Below are positions 1 through 7,259 of a DNA stretch of 18,122 bases, piece by piece; the stretch's first letter is position 1; the number at the start of each line of letters is the position of its first letter. The notes under the pieces are model-generated. The model saw only the letters and a list, made by a program, of their open reading frames with translations. It was not told the origin of the DNA and searched no databases. The DNA is from DASPJL01 sp035628645 (GTDB taxonomy: Bacteria; Bacteroidota; Bacteroidia; Cytophagales; Cyclobacteriaceae): positions 1 to 18,122 of the forward strand of contig DASPJL010000006.1 in assembly GCA_035628645.1 (NCBI GenBank), in the 5' to 3' direction. The position numbers and the translations under genes are program-made.

Positions 1-132
1 CTAGAAAAGTGGTATGGAAAAGACAAAGGATCGAAAATCAGCAAAGCGGAATTCTTCGAGATTTGTGAATATGGGATGTCACCTTCAGAAGCTGATTTAA
101 GGAGACTTTTGCCTATGTTGCCTAAGAAGTAG
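1..132 (+). CDS. C-terminal fragment of an unrecognised protein
   Basis: The frame is open from the first base of the window and stops at the TAG at 130-132, giving the last 43 residues of a protein whose start lies outside the window. The fragment is charged and probably helical (it includes KAEFFEICEYGMSPSEAD and ends in RRLLPMLPKK). I do not recognise the family and assign no function. Reading-frame continuity, a plausible amino-acid composition and the absence of any competing frame are the only support. The next gene starts 196 nt downstream behind its own promoter-like element, so the two are probably not co-transcribed. Confidence 0.55.
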   Translation, partial: LEKWYGKDKGSKISKAEFFEICEYGMSPSEADLRRLLPMLPKK

Positions 133-276
133 AGATTGGTAAAAAGAGAAATAAGATATTAATATAATGTAAGACAAATGAATATTGGCAGCAATCAATC
201 TTATAACGAAGAATGATCTTCCTTTTATTACATCCCGAAGCATAAGTGGAGTTTGATTAAGTTGTCCTGTTTTTAA

Positions 277-320
277 ATCGGATTTCATTCTATTTATATT
301 TGAATAGAATGAAATCCGAT
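277..320 (+). promoter_or_regulatory. Perfect 18-bp inverted repeat centred on a TAnnTTTG promoter box
   Basis: The arms 277-294 (ATCGGATTTCATTCTATT) and 303-320 are exact reverse complements. The 8-nt centre, 295-302, reads TATATTTG, a perfect match to the Bacteroidota -7 consensus TAnnTTTG. The ATG of the lipoprotein gene is at 329, so transcription from this box would start near 309 and give a leader of about 20 nt made mostly of the right arm. No convincing -33 TTG/TTTG is present at the usual spacing. The simplest reading is an operator straddling the promoter; an RNA hairpin is possible only if transcription starts upstream. The stem is AT-rich and lacks a T-tract, so it does not look like a terminator. 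Confidence 0.6.
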
Positions 321-328
321 AATTCAAA

Positions 329-1072
329 ATGAAATATTTAACTTATTTAATTCTACTTATTGTTTTTACTTCTTGTTCGGTGCTGGAGAAAGATATAGAA
401 AACACGCCAGCCGATATAGAAATTCTATTTCCAAAGTCTGGGGTTACATATTATCAGGGGAAGTTTCCAGATTATATTGTTTTCAAAATAAAGGATAATG
501 AGAAAAATATAAAGAAAATTGCAGTTAGAAGCAATGGGGCGGTTGAATATAATGTAAATGACTTTACTTTTGATATTTATGACGATATACCAGACACTAT
601 TTTTGGTATTTCTAGTGTCATGCATAGATATATACAAAATGAAGCTGCAATTACTTTAGAAGCTGAAGAAACTGAAGAGGATGGTAGGATAATTACCTCA
701 CTTGAAACAAAATTTAATTTGATTCCTGACTCAGTTATCATTTCAGATCCTGTTATTTCAAACATAGAAGATCTAAGTCCGTGGGACGATATGGTAAATG
801 CAGATATAAAATTTAATATTCAAACAGAATCTGGTGATCTTTCAACAATTTTAGCAATTAGGTTTACTCGTTTTCCTAGCTTAACAGTGTATGAACCGGG
901 GCATTATTTCGGGGGGGCGTATTTTTTTGATAATGATCTTAGCTCCAATGAGTATAGCACCCAAATTCAAACTTCTCAAACAAATAGCGAATTATACGCG
1001 CTCGTTTTTGTAAAAAGTGTGATTCATGGTGATGAATTTAAATTTTATTTATTTCCGGTAGGAAAATTATAA
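329..1072 (+). CDS. Hypothetical lipoprotein, 247 aa
   Basis: The N-terminus (MKYLTYLILLIVFTSCSVLEKD) is a type II signal peptide with a lipobox ending in Cys16. The acidic/lysine stretch right after the cysteine (EKDIE) resembles the lipoprotein export signals of Bacteroidota that send lipoproteins to the cell surface, so an outer-membrane and possibly surface location is likely. The mature part looks mainly beta-stranded, with no recognised domain and no catalytic motif. The start codon lies 8 nt after the palindromic promoter element. The gene is visibly more AT-rich than the flanking enzyme genes and contains a G7 run (911-917) followed by a T7 run (922-928), either of which could slip and shift the frame. 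The next gene is 375 nt away, so it appears monocistronic. Existence of the gene is fairly sure; function is unknown. Confidence 0.75.
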   Translation: MKYLTYLILLIVFTSCSVLEKDIENTPADIEILFPKSGVTYYQGKFPDYIVFKIKDNEKNIKKIAVRSNGAVEYNVNDFTFDIYDDIPDTIFGISSVMHRYIQNEAAITLEAEETEEDGRIITSLETKFNLIPDSVIISDPVISNIEDLSPWDDMVNADIKFNIQTESGDLSTILAIRFTRFPSLTVYEPGHYFGGAYFFDNDLSSNEYSTQIQTSQTNSELYALVFVKSVIHGDEFKFYLFPVGKL

Positions 1073-1447
1073 AATGTAAAATAATATTCCATTTTGTAAT
1101 CAAACAGAATGATAAGAGCAGGCATTTGTTTTACGTGAAGCCAGATGTGGAGTAGCTATATCATTCCTCTGGTACAAAGGGTAAAAATTACATTTTGCAG
1201 TCTTCTTCTTCTTTCTTATGATGTTGCTATTGCCGCACTACAAACATCATAAATCAAAATAATAAATTAGTCGGTTAACCTATAATAGCCAGAATTTTTT
1301 ATAGCCGATAAATTATTGTTTTCTTTGATAGTATTTACTTCCTGCTTCGAAATCGTTTCCGTAAATATTTGATCCATAAGGGTTTCCTTGCCTTTAGAAA
1401 TTTATTAACTAGCACAAAGAAATAGTAATTATTAACCCCTCTTAACT
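1073..1447. other. 375-bp AT-rich intergenic region with a weak hairpin
   Basis: No gene is supported here. A perfect 10-bp inverted repeat (TTATGATGTT at 1216-1225 and its complement at 1243-1252) encloses a 17-nt loop; it has no following T-tract and is at most a weak terminator or decay barrier. Near 1269-1315 there is a second imperfect inverted repeat around GGTTAACC. No exact TAnnTTTG box is seen; the nearest is AATATTTG at about 1364-1371. The leader just before the next gene carries TATTAACCCC (1430-1439). Confidence 0.45.
1430..1439 (+). promoter_or_regulatory. TATTAACCCC leader motif upstream of the lyase gene
   Basis: The decamer ends 8 nt before the ATG at 1448. The identical decamer occurs 7 nt before the ATG of the GH87-type gene (16228-16237), the other large secreted carbohydrate-active enzyme here. 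It was not seen at this position before any other gene in the window. A shared leader or translation signal is an inference from sequence and position only. Confidence 0.35.
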
Positions 1448-3631
1448 ATGAAAATTTTAAAAACACTTCTTCTGCTCTTTGCAGTAGTATCTCTCGGCTT
1501 TGCTCAAAGCCCCTCAACTTTCCAACATCCCGGTATATTTAGCAGTCAGTCAGAGCTTGATTTTATTAAACAAACAGTGGCGGCGAATAATGGAAGTCCT
1601 TTAATCGCAGGTTATCAGGCATTATCAAATAGCTCCCTTGGAAGTCTTAACTATAACCCTGAACCTTACGCAAATGTTATAGTGGTAGCGTCAGGCGGCG
1701 GGCCGGAAGAGGCTGCTTTCAGAAGAGATGCACACGCTGCCTATATTCATGCAATAAAATGGGTAGTAACAGGAAATTCGGCTCACAAAGACAAGGCAAT
1801 GCAAATCTTAAATGTATGGGCATCTACCTTTGAAAGAATGAGTGTGGATCCTTCCAAACCTAATCAACCAACTTTGGAAGCCGGCTGGGCGCTTCCTATC
1901 TGGATTTCAGGTGCAGAAATCATAAAAAGCTACAACAACGGCGCTGCAGGCTGGACTGGCGTATCCAACTTTAATTCTTTTGTGAATAAGATCCTTACTT
2001 ACGTTAACGGCCCCATAGCTTCCGCTCCTAATTGGTATATTTCCAAAGGATTGGCTCTCATGACTGCCGGTGTTTTTCTAAACAATTCCTCTCATTACAA
2101 TGCCGGTTATAACATTATCGTTCCTCAAATTGACGCGATTACAACAAGTGGCCAGATTCCTGAACTATTCAGGGATTTTGTTCATTCTCAATATGTGCTT
2201 ATCGGTTTGGCTCAAGCCGCGGAAGTCGCACATCAGCAGGGTAATGATAACCTGTTCACCAGGACAAATGGCGCTTCCAGACCACGTTTGTTGTTGGGTG
2301 CGGAAGCTTATTCGAAATCTTTGCTTGGCACAGGTTCGCCTAACTATCAATCCGCATCTCAATGGGCTAGAAAAAGCGCCCCTTACGAAATATTGCTTTC
2401 CCGTTATACTCAATTAAATCAAGATGTTCCTAATGTCCGGGACTATGTAGTGAATCAAAACAGAGTGGAAACAGGTGTAGAAGACCACTTTGTTGGATGG
2501 TTTACGGCGACACATTCAGAACTACCAGGAGGCACGCCTCCTCCTCCAAGCTGTACAACAGTTAATGTTCCAGCTACAGTTCAAGCAGAAAACTATTGTT
2601 CAATGAGTGGAGTCCAAACCGAAACCACCACTGATTCAGGTAGCGGACAAAATGTTGGATACATTGATACAAATGATTGGATGGGCTATAAAATAACTGT
2701 TCCTTCGTCAGGTACATATACGGTTTCCTATCGAGTGGCAAGTCAATCGGGAGGAGGAAGTATTCGTTTGGAAAGACTGGGCGGCGGAGCGGCTTTCGGA
2801 ACCATTTCAGTTCCTTCTACCGGAGGATGGCAAAGCTGGACGACCATTTCCCATTCCGTTACACTTTCTGCCGGTACCCAAGACGTAGCAATAGTTGCAA
2901 CAACCGGGGGATTTAATATCAACTGGATACAATTCAGTTCAAATTCTACACCACCAACAGGTGCACCAATTGGACAAACCATCACATTAAAGGGTTTTAA
3001 TAATATGTTCGTAAGCAGTGAAAACGGAACAGAACCTATGTGGTGCAATAGGGAAGCTGTAGGTGACTGGGAGAAATTTCTTGTTGTGGATGCAGGCAAC
3101 GGGAAGATAGCATTGAGGAGCATGGGTAAATATGTTTCTTCTGAAAATGGAGCTACTTCAGGAATAACTTGTAACAGGACAGCCATTGGGGGCTGGGAAG
3201 CTTTTGACTGGGTTTCTGTTGGATCTAACCAGGTTGCTTTGCGGGGAAACAATGGAATGTATATATGTTCTGAAAATGGAACAGCCGTGATGAGGTGTAA
3301 CAGAGCAACCTATTCAGGCTGGGAAACTTTCACCTTTGCTGTTACTTCAGCGGCAAGACTGATATCGGGGGAAGAAGAGGTAAAAAATGAAGAAGTTTCA
3401 AACTTTTATCCAAACCCTGTTACAGGCAAACTTAACTATACACTTCCTGCCTCAGCTAAAGAACATTCCATTGAAATAAGGGATTTTTCAGGAAAGATCA
3501 TATCTGTAAAGTCAAGGAAAAACAATGGCAGCGAAAATACCATAGATTTTTCATATTTAAAGCCGGGAATGTATTTGATTAATATTTCAGGAGAAGGATT
3601 TAAAAGAACCTTTAAAATTCAAAAGCAATAA
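1448..3631 (+). CDS. Secreted multimodular polysaccharide lyase (alginate-lyase-like, CBM6, fascin-like, T9SS)
   Basis: This 727-aa protein should be exported by Sec and then across the outer membrane by T9SS. A signal peptide ends at GFAQ (20). Residues 25-358 resemble the alginate lyase (alpha/alpha)-toroid family PF05426: PTLEAGWALP (141-150), NWYISKGLALMTAGVFL (196-211), then GQIPELFRDFVHSQ (235-248), which contains conserved Arg242 and His246. A proline linker (364-367) leads to a CBM6 (about 372-498, AENY and YIDTNDWMGY). A fascin-like beta-trefoil (about 508-632) has three repeats of the type YVSSENGT..M.CNR...GWE.F. Residues 650-727 form a T9SS type A sorting domain (FYPNPV, DFSGKII, LKPGMYLI). 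The lyase reaction is beta-elimination of a uronate-containing glycan; the exact substrate (alginate, glucuronan or another) cannot be read from sequence. It has its own terminator and no SusC/D neighbour. Confidence 0.85.
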   Translation: MKILKTLLLLFAVVSLGFAQSPSTFQHPGIFSSQSELDFIKQTVAANNGSPLIAGYQALSNSSLGSLNYNPEPYANVIVVASGGGPEEAAFRRDAHAAYIHAIKWVVTGNSAHKDKAMQILNVWASTFERMSVDPSKPNQPTLEAGWALPIWISGAEIIKSYNNGAAGWTGVSNFNSFVNKILTYVNGPIASAPNWYISKGLALMTAGVFLNNSSHYNAGYNIIVPQIDAITTSGQIPELFRDFVHSQYVLIGLAQAAEVAHQQGNDNLFTRTNGASRPRLLLGAEAYSKSLLGTGSPNYQSASQWARKSAPYEILLSRYTQLNQDVPNVRDYVVNQNRVETGVEDHFVGWFTATHSELPGGTPPPPSCTTVNVPATVQAENYCSMSGVQTETTTDSGSGQNVGYIDTNDWMGYKITVPSSGTYTVSYRVASQSGGGSIRLERLGGGAAFGTISVPSTGGWQSWTTISHSVTLSAGTQDVAIVATTGGFNINWIQFSSNSTPPTGAPIGQTITLKGFNNMFVSSENGTEPMWCNREAVGDWEKFLVVDAGNGKIALRSMGKYVSSENGATSGITCNRTAIGGWEAFDWVSVGSNQVALRGNNGMYICSENGTAVMRCNRATYSGWETFTFAVTSAARLISGEEEVKNEEVSNFYPNPVTGKLNYTLPASAKEHSIEIRDFSGKIISVKSRKNNGSENTIDFSYLKPGMYLINISGEGFKRTFKIQKQ

Positions 3632-3667
3632 CAATAAAGTTAGGTTTTATTTGATAATGATGATGTG

Positions 3668-3702
3668 ATAAATATGGGGCTGATGCTCCATATTTATTTT
3701 TT
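3668..3702 (+). terminator. Rho-independent terminator of the lyase gene
   Basis: A 13-bp stem (3668-3680 with 3685-3697, one G.T wobble) closes a TGAT loop and runs directly into a T-rich tract (3697-3702). It lies 36 nt after the lyase stop codon and in the right orientation. On the opposite strand there is no T-tract, so it should not terminate the convergent minus-strand gene. Confidence 0.8.
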
Positions 3703-3732
3703 ACGGGGACTAGTTTCCAAAATATCAAGACC

Positions 3733-4068
3733 CTATTCAATTCCCTCTAAATCTCCAAAAATCCATACTTGAGTAAACGCTCCGATGCCAACTAGTTTCT
3801 TGTCATTTCCTACTTTGGTAAGTGAAACGACCAGATAATCGTCCACTTCAATTTGCTCCAACGGAATTTCTATGGAAGATTCCATCGCTTTTTGTTGTAC
3901 TGCTTCCTGGTGATTCTGCAGAACAGGGTTAGTCAGGTAAGCGATCCCAACGAAAGCAGCCAGCAACACCAGGTTGATAAGTATTTTAAACACTTTAAAT
4001 AATATAACTCCGCCTACTATTATGGCAAGCACGATTAGAATTGTCTCAAGCGATGGGAGGTATTCCAT
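3733..4068 (-). CDS. Small inner-membrane protein of unknown function, 111 aa
   Basis: The N-terminal half holds two hydrophobic segments that should span the membrane (about residues 8-27 and 29-46, rich in I, V, L and G), followed by a short polar linker. The C-terminal region of about 40 residues (from VDDYLVVSLTK to GIGAFTQVWIF) is a likely small beta-rich soluble domain. No signal peptidase site is obvious, so the hydrophobic segments probably remain as anchors. I do not recognise the family. The gene follows the M1 peptidase on the same strand after 96 nt that contain a long purine/pyrimidine hairpin, so co-transcription is possible but uncertain. Confidence 0.65.
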   Translation of the reverse strand: MEYLPSLETILIVLAIIVGGVILFKVFKILINLVLLAAFVGIAYLTNPVLQNHQEAVQQKAMESSIEIPLEQIEVDDYLVVSLTKVGNDKKLVGIGAFTQVWIFGDLEGIE

Positions 4069-4089
4069 TTTTATAGTTTGTTTTAAGTG

Positions 4090-4148
4090 GGGAGTGGGGA
4101 GATGGAAGTGGGAAGCACGAAGTTTTTTACTTCCATCTTCCCGCTTCC
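4090..4148. repeat. Purine/pyrimidine hairpin built from GGAAGT-like units
   Basis: Plus-strand 4096-4109 pairs with 4129-4142 as a 14-bp stem with one wobble. The pairing extends outward to 4090/4148 with further wobbles. The sequence is composed of repeated GGAAG/CTTCC units (for example CTTCCAACTTCCTACTTCC at 4144-4162), a low-complexity family I know from Bacteroidota intergenic DNA. It fills the gap between the M1 peptidase stop and the small membrane-protein start, so it may act as an mRNA stabiliser or attenuator. It has no canonical T-tract. Confidence 0.5.
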
Positions 4149-4164
4149 AACTTCCTACTTCCTT

Positions 4165-5739
4165 TTAATTCAATGCCCCTTCCTTATTAATGTACTCAAA
4201 CAAAGGGTCAATATTTACTTTAAGCGTTTTCTCAAATATTGCCTTCAGGTCTTCAGGATAAGGATGCTTAAATTTCCATTGGTCATAATAGGTTTGGATT
4301 GCCTTATCAAGCTTATTTTTATCCAGTGAAAGTTCAAGAATATACATCCAGATTGCAGCTTTTAAATATACAACGGCGCCATATTCCTGTTTATCGGTGA
4401 AAGAGGCTGAAGGTGTTTCTATTGGCTTTTCCATTGGCACCTTACTTAAAGCATTATAAATCATACCAAGAAATTCATCTGCCGGTTGGGCTTTCACTTC
4501 CTTAGGAATATTATTCCCAAATAAACTATTGCCCCGGTATTTTTCAGCTTCATAGCGGAATTGATAATAAGAGTTAATTCCTTCATCCATCCAGGCATGT
4601 GTCCGCTCATTACTGCCAAGAATACTGAAAAACCAATTATGCCCTACCTCATGAGTTATTACCGCATCAAGGCTTTCTTCATCGGCATCGGGTTTGGTTA
4701 TCAATGTTATCATAGGATATTCCATTCCTCCTGAATTAGCATTATCAGGACCTTCCACAGCCTGAACGACCGGATAAGGATATTCCCCGATCCACCCTGA
4801 ATATTTCTTTACAGCATCTTTTATATAATCAGTCCCTTTTTCCCAATGTTTGCTACCATTGGGCTGATGATAAGCAAAGACATCCACGGTTTTTCCTGAA
4901 GCCAGTTTCAAAGTATCATATTCAATAATAAAGTCTTTGTCTGCAAACCAGGCAAAATCGTGAATGCTGTCACTACTATAGTTTAGCGTTTTGTAAGGAC
5001 TTGTGCCTATATAATTGTACTTTTTATTGTCTTCGCCATTTAAATAATTGTAACCTCCGGTTTCCTTGTAAACGGCCAGTTCACTCTCATTTTCCAATAA
5101 TCCTGAAGCGCCTACAATGTAGCTGGAAGGTAGGGTTATATTTACATTAAAGGAGCCGAATTCACTGTAAAACTCGCCTTGATCAAGGTAAGGCATAGGA
5201 TGCCAGCCTTTTCTGTCATATACTGCCGGTTTGGGGTACCATTGACAGAGCATATAAGAATTGCCGTGGTGTCCCATCCTTGAAATATAGGTTGGGAGCT
5301 TTACCAGGAAAGGAGTGGTGATGGTTACTCTTTTGCCCGGTTCAAGACTTGAAGGTAATAAGATCTTAATGATGTCAATATTTTCAGGATCTTCTTCGAT
5401 TCTGGCCTTTTGTCCATTCACGTGAAAATTCAAACTGTCAATCGATCCTTTATCTTTCATGCTTTTCCAAAGTTTCTTTCCGTCTTTGTCTCGAAAGAGC
5501 TGTTTGGCAAAAGCCGTCCTTTTATTTTTATAGGCATTGGGCCACAGGTGAAACCAGATGAAATTTAAGGTGTCAGGCGAATTATTGGTATATACCAGGT
5601 TTAGGAAGCCTTTTAAAGTATGTTCTTTGTCATTAAGGGAAACATCTATCGTGTAGTCTACATGTTGCTGCCAGTAAGCTTCTTGAGCAAACGAATTAAC
5701 TGAAAATAATAGCAGGATCCCTATCAGGAGGTTTTTCAT
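4165..5739 (-). CDS. Secreted M1-family zinc metallopeptidase, 524 aa
   Basis: The enzyme should remove N-terminal residues from peptides outside the cytoplasm. A signal peptide ends at SFAQ (19). An N-terminal beta domain (about 25-230) precedes the thermolysin-like catalytic domain. The exopeptidase motif appears as GGMEYP (337-342), a variant of GxMEN common in bacterial members. The zinc site is HEVGH (363-367) with Glu386 in MDEG, giving the exact HExxH-x18-E spacing. Tyr458 in VVYLK fits the catalytic tyrosine. The protein ends soon after a short helical region (DPLFEYINKEGALN), without a sorting domain, so it is probably periplasmic. A near-consensus -7 box (TATATTTA, minus strand, 5790-5797) lies 51 nt upstream of the ATG. 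The lectin gene lies 135 nt upstream on the same strand. Confidence 0.9.
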   Translation of the reverse strand: MKNLLIGILLLFSVNSFAQEAYWQQHVDYTIDVSLNDKEHTLKGFLNLVYTNNSPDTLNFIWFHLWPNAYKNKRTAFAKQLFRDKDGKKLWKSMKDKGSIDSLNFHVNGQKARIEEDPENIDIIKILLPSSLEPGKRVTITTPFLVKLPTYISRMGHHGNSYMLCQWYPKPAVYDRKGWHPMPYLDQGEFYSEFGSFNVNITLPSSYIVGASGLLENESELAVYKETGGYNYLNGEDNKKYNYIGTSPYKTLNYSSDSIHDFAWFADKDFIIEYDTLKLASGKTVDVFAYHQPNGSKHWEKGTDYIKDAVKKYSGWIGEYPYPVVQAVEGPDNANSGGMEYPMITLITKPDADEESLDAVITHEVGHNWFFSILGSNERTHAWMDEGINSYYQFRYEAEKYRGNSLFGNNIPKEVKAQPADEFLGMIYNALSKVPMEKPIETPSASFTDKQEYGAVVYLKAAIWMYILELSLDKNKLDKAIQTYYDQWKFKHPYPEDLKAIFEKTLKVNIDPLFEYINKEGALN

Positions 5740-5874
5740 GTGTATATATATATTGCTTTTTTAATGGTCATAAGTTGAATTTAAAACGCTAAATATAATT
5801 ATAGTATTTGAACATTTTCAGTTTGAAAGCAAAGACATGAGTCAGAGCTTCCCTGTCTATTGCCTTTGAAATCT

Positions 5875-6636
5875 TTAAAACTCGCTAAGGATATAAGTAA
5901 CAGAAGGAGACGAAAGGGGAGGAGCGTGGGAGTTGTCAAGCAAAACCAAGCGTTTAAGGCAAAAATACTGGAGGTTATGTTTGTTTCCGGTAGAGGCGGT
6001 AAAACCCCAGACCACAGAAGTTTTACCTTCAAAGATGTCATTGATAAGATCGATATTTCCTTCAAATGCTAAAGACCCATCCAGATAAACCGTGATCTTT
6101 TGTGTTTTAGGATTCCAGCTAAACCGGAAGTCGTGCAAGTAATCATCTTCAAGGTTGAAAGTATCCGAGCCGGCAGTCCAGGTGGTTTTATGATAATTGG
6201 TGCCATTGGTGAGAAAAGCTACATGGTCACATAAAGGATCATTTTGAGTTTCGTTGAAATAAGTGTCAAATTCAATTGCAATAGAGGGAGCTATATAATT
6301 TCCTCCGAAGTATTCACGGCGCCACCTGCCATAACCCAGACATTCGCCATAGGTACCAAAAGCATTAAATCCCCGCTCGTCGTTGTGTAGCACGAAGGTG
6401 ATGCCATCTGCACCCAAGTCATTTTTATCTCCCAGGTAAATATTAAATTCAATTTCGAAAGGATTTTTTAAGTTAAGTCTGGAAGAATTATACGCAATTC
6501 CCTCACTATATGGTTGATCTGCTGTAAGTCTGATGCAGCCATTGTCCATATAAACTGCATCGCCCATTAAATGGTATTGAGCCGTAAGCGGGAATACCGA
6601 CAGCAGCAATATGGGGAGAATGGATAGAAAGCTCAT
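5875..6636 (-). CDS. Secreted L-type (legume-like) lectin domain protein, 253 aa
   Basis: This protein should bind carbohydrate outside the cytoplasm. A signal peptide ends at LTAQ (20). Residues 21-228 form a single L-type lectin jelly roll: ADGITFVLHND (76-86), where Asp77 fits the cis-peptide/metal-site aspartate; IEFDTYFN (121-128); CDHVAF (136-141); and WGFTASTG (210-217). Bacteroidota proteins with this domain usually continue into gliding-motility or T9SS C-terminal domains. This one stops after about 25 further residues (APPLSSPSVTYILSEF), with no sorting tail seen in any frame downstream. It may be a naturally short secreted lectin or a product of C-terminal loss. It lies upstream of the M1 peptidase in the same direction; a common transcript is possible. 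Confidence 0.85.
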   Translation of the reverse strand: MSFLSILPILLLSVFPLTAQYHLMGDAVYMDNGCIRLTADQPYSEGIAYNSSRLNLKNPFEIEFNIYLGDKNDLGADGITFVLHNDERGFNAFGTYGECLGYGRWRREYFGGNYIAPSIAIEFDTYFNETQNDPLCDHVAFLTNGTNYHKTTWTAGSDTFNLEDDYLHDFRFSWNPKTQKITVYLDGSLAFEGNIDLINDIFEGKTSVVWGFTASTGNKHNLQYFCLKRLVLLDNSHAPPLSSPSVTYILSEF

Positions 6637-6825
6637 CTTAAAATGTTGGAAAAAGAGGGAAATATTGCTTTTAACGAAAAAAAGATTTCCGGGATGAAAA
6701 TTTTAGAAAGCTTTTTAATCCGATTTGTAAATTATTCTTGCTTTCTGATACAGCTACAACTTGTCTTTGAGCTATTTTAACCCCAGTCAATGAAAACAAA
6801 ATATGTATATCTCTTCAATTCTGAT

Positions 6826-6833
6826 TAACTTTG
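6826..6833 (+). promoter_or_regulatory. Promoter -7 box TAACTTTG upstream of the 74-aa gene
   Basis: The octamer is a perfect TAnnTTTG match and sits 60 nt before the ATG at 6894, predicting a leader of roughly 50 nt. No clear -33 TTG is seen at the usual distance. The leader includes a small AGAT/ATCT dyad near 6843-6855. Confidence 0.5.
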
Positions 6834-6893
6834 GAACTTTAGAGATCAAAAATCTTTTATATATAATTAGAATAAATTCAAAATAAAAATTGT

Positions 6894-7118
6894 ATGGAGG
6901 ATAAATTGCAAAGTGTAATCATTATAAAATTTAATGAAGATAACTTATTTAAAGGTTATAAGATTACAAAGAAAAACACCTGGTCTGACTTTAAGATTAG
7001 TCCTGACAGAATGGAAAAAAGTGATTTTGTTTACGCAAAGATCACAGGAACTGAGGAGTATTTAATTCTTAAGGACCGATTTAATGAGAAGGAAAGAATT
7101 CTGAGTGAAAACAGATAG
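6894..7118 (+). CDS. Small hypothetical protein, 74 aa
   Basis: The product is a small, charged, soluble protein without signal peptide or membrane segment. The first half looks like short beta strands (SVIIIKFNEDNLFKGYKI), followed by a lysine-rich stretch and a further strand pair (FVYAKITGTEEYLILKD). I do not recognise it. Support comes from the well-placed TAACTTTG promoter box, an ATG start, plausible composition and the following promoter of the next gene. It precedes an RRM RNA-binding protein by 141 nt, but that gene has its own -7 box and leader hairpin, so the two are probably separate units. Confidence 0.5.
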   Translation: MEDKLQSVIIIKFNEDNLFKGYKITKKNTWSDFKISPDRMEKSDFVYAKITGTEEYLILKDRFNEKERILSENR

Positions 7119-7153
7119 TCACTATTTCTTTAAAAATTGTTTAAAAGGAAATA

Positions 7154-7161
7154 TATTTTTG
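7154..7161 (+). promoter_or_regulatory. Promoter -7 box TATTTTTG of the RRM gene
   Basis: The octamer is a perfect TAnnTTTG match located 98 nt before the RRM start codon. A TTG at 7137-7139 lies upstream but at 14 nt, shorter than the usual spacing. Initiation about 7 nt downstream would place the hairpin at 7180-7219 wholly inside the mRNA leader. Confidence 0.5.
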
Positions 7162-7179
7162 TTCCCCAATAAACGCCAA

Positions 7180-7219
7180 TGAAATCCCCGGCCTCACATA
7201 TGACTAGCCGGGGATTTCA
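7180..7219 (+). promoter_or_regulatory. Perfect 13-bp hairpin in the RRM leader
   Basis: The arms TGAAATCCCCGGC (7180-7192) and 7207-7219 are exact complements around a 14-nt loop (7193-7206). The stem is GC-rich for this region. No T-tract follows on either strand, so it is not a standard intrinsic terminator. It sits 40 nt before the ATG of an RNA-binding protein and downstream of a good -7 box, so a leader structure that controls translation or stability is the likeliest role, by inference. Confidence 0.55.
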
Positions 7220-7259
7220 CATATAGAAAACAACCACAGATTTAAATAAAAACAACCCC

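Noticed and set aside
277..320. Invertible promoter (phase switch)
   Set aside because: Bacteroidota invertible promoters have arms separated by roughly 100 bp or more. An 8-bp spacer leaves nothing to invert and is too short for site-specific recombination.
97..327. 76-aa minus-strand frame at the left end
   Set aside because: It overlaps the end of the left partial gene and the palindrome, starts inside promoter DNA and has an unremarkable, AT-driven composition.
2100..2417. 105-aa plus-strand frame inside the lyase
   Set aside because: It is an out-of-frame shadow of the catalytic domain, with no signal peptide, domain or leader.
2743..3252. 169-aa minus-strand frame within the lyase gene
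   Set aside because: It lies antisense to the CBM6/trefoil region, which has clear family motifs, and is proline/serine-rich as expected for the reverse of that coding sequence.
5799..6065. 88-aa minus-strand frame overlapping the lectin end, considered as a frameshifted lectin tail
   Set aside because: It contains no gliding or T9SS-like motif (no YPNP, no GxYxxx strand pattern) and mostly overlaps the lectin domain itself.
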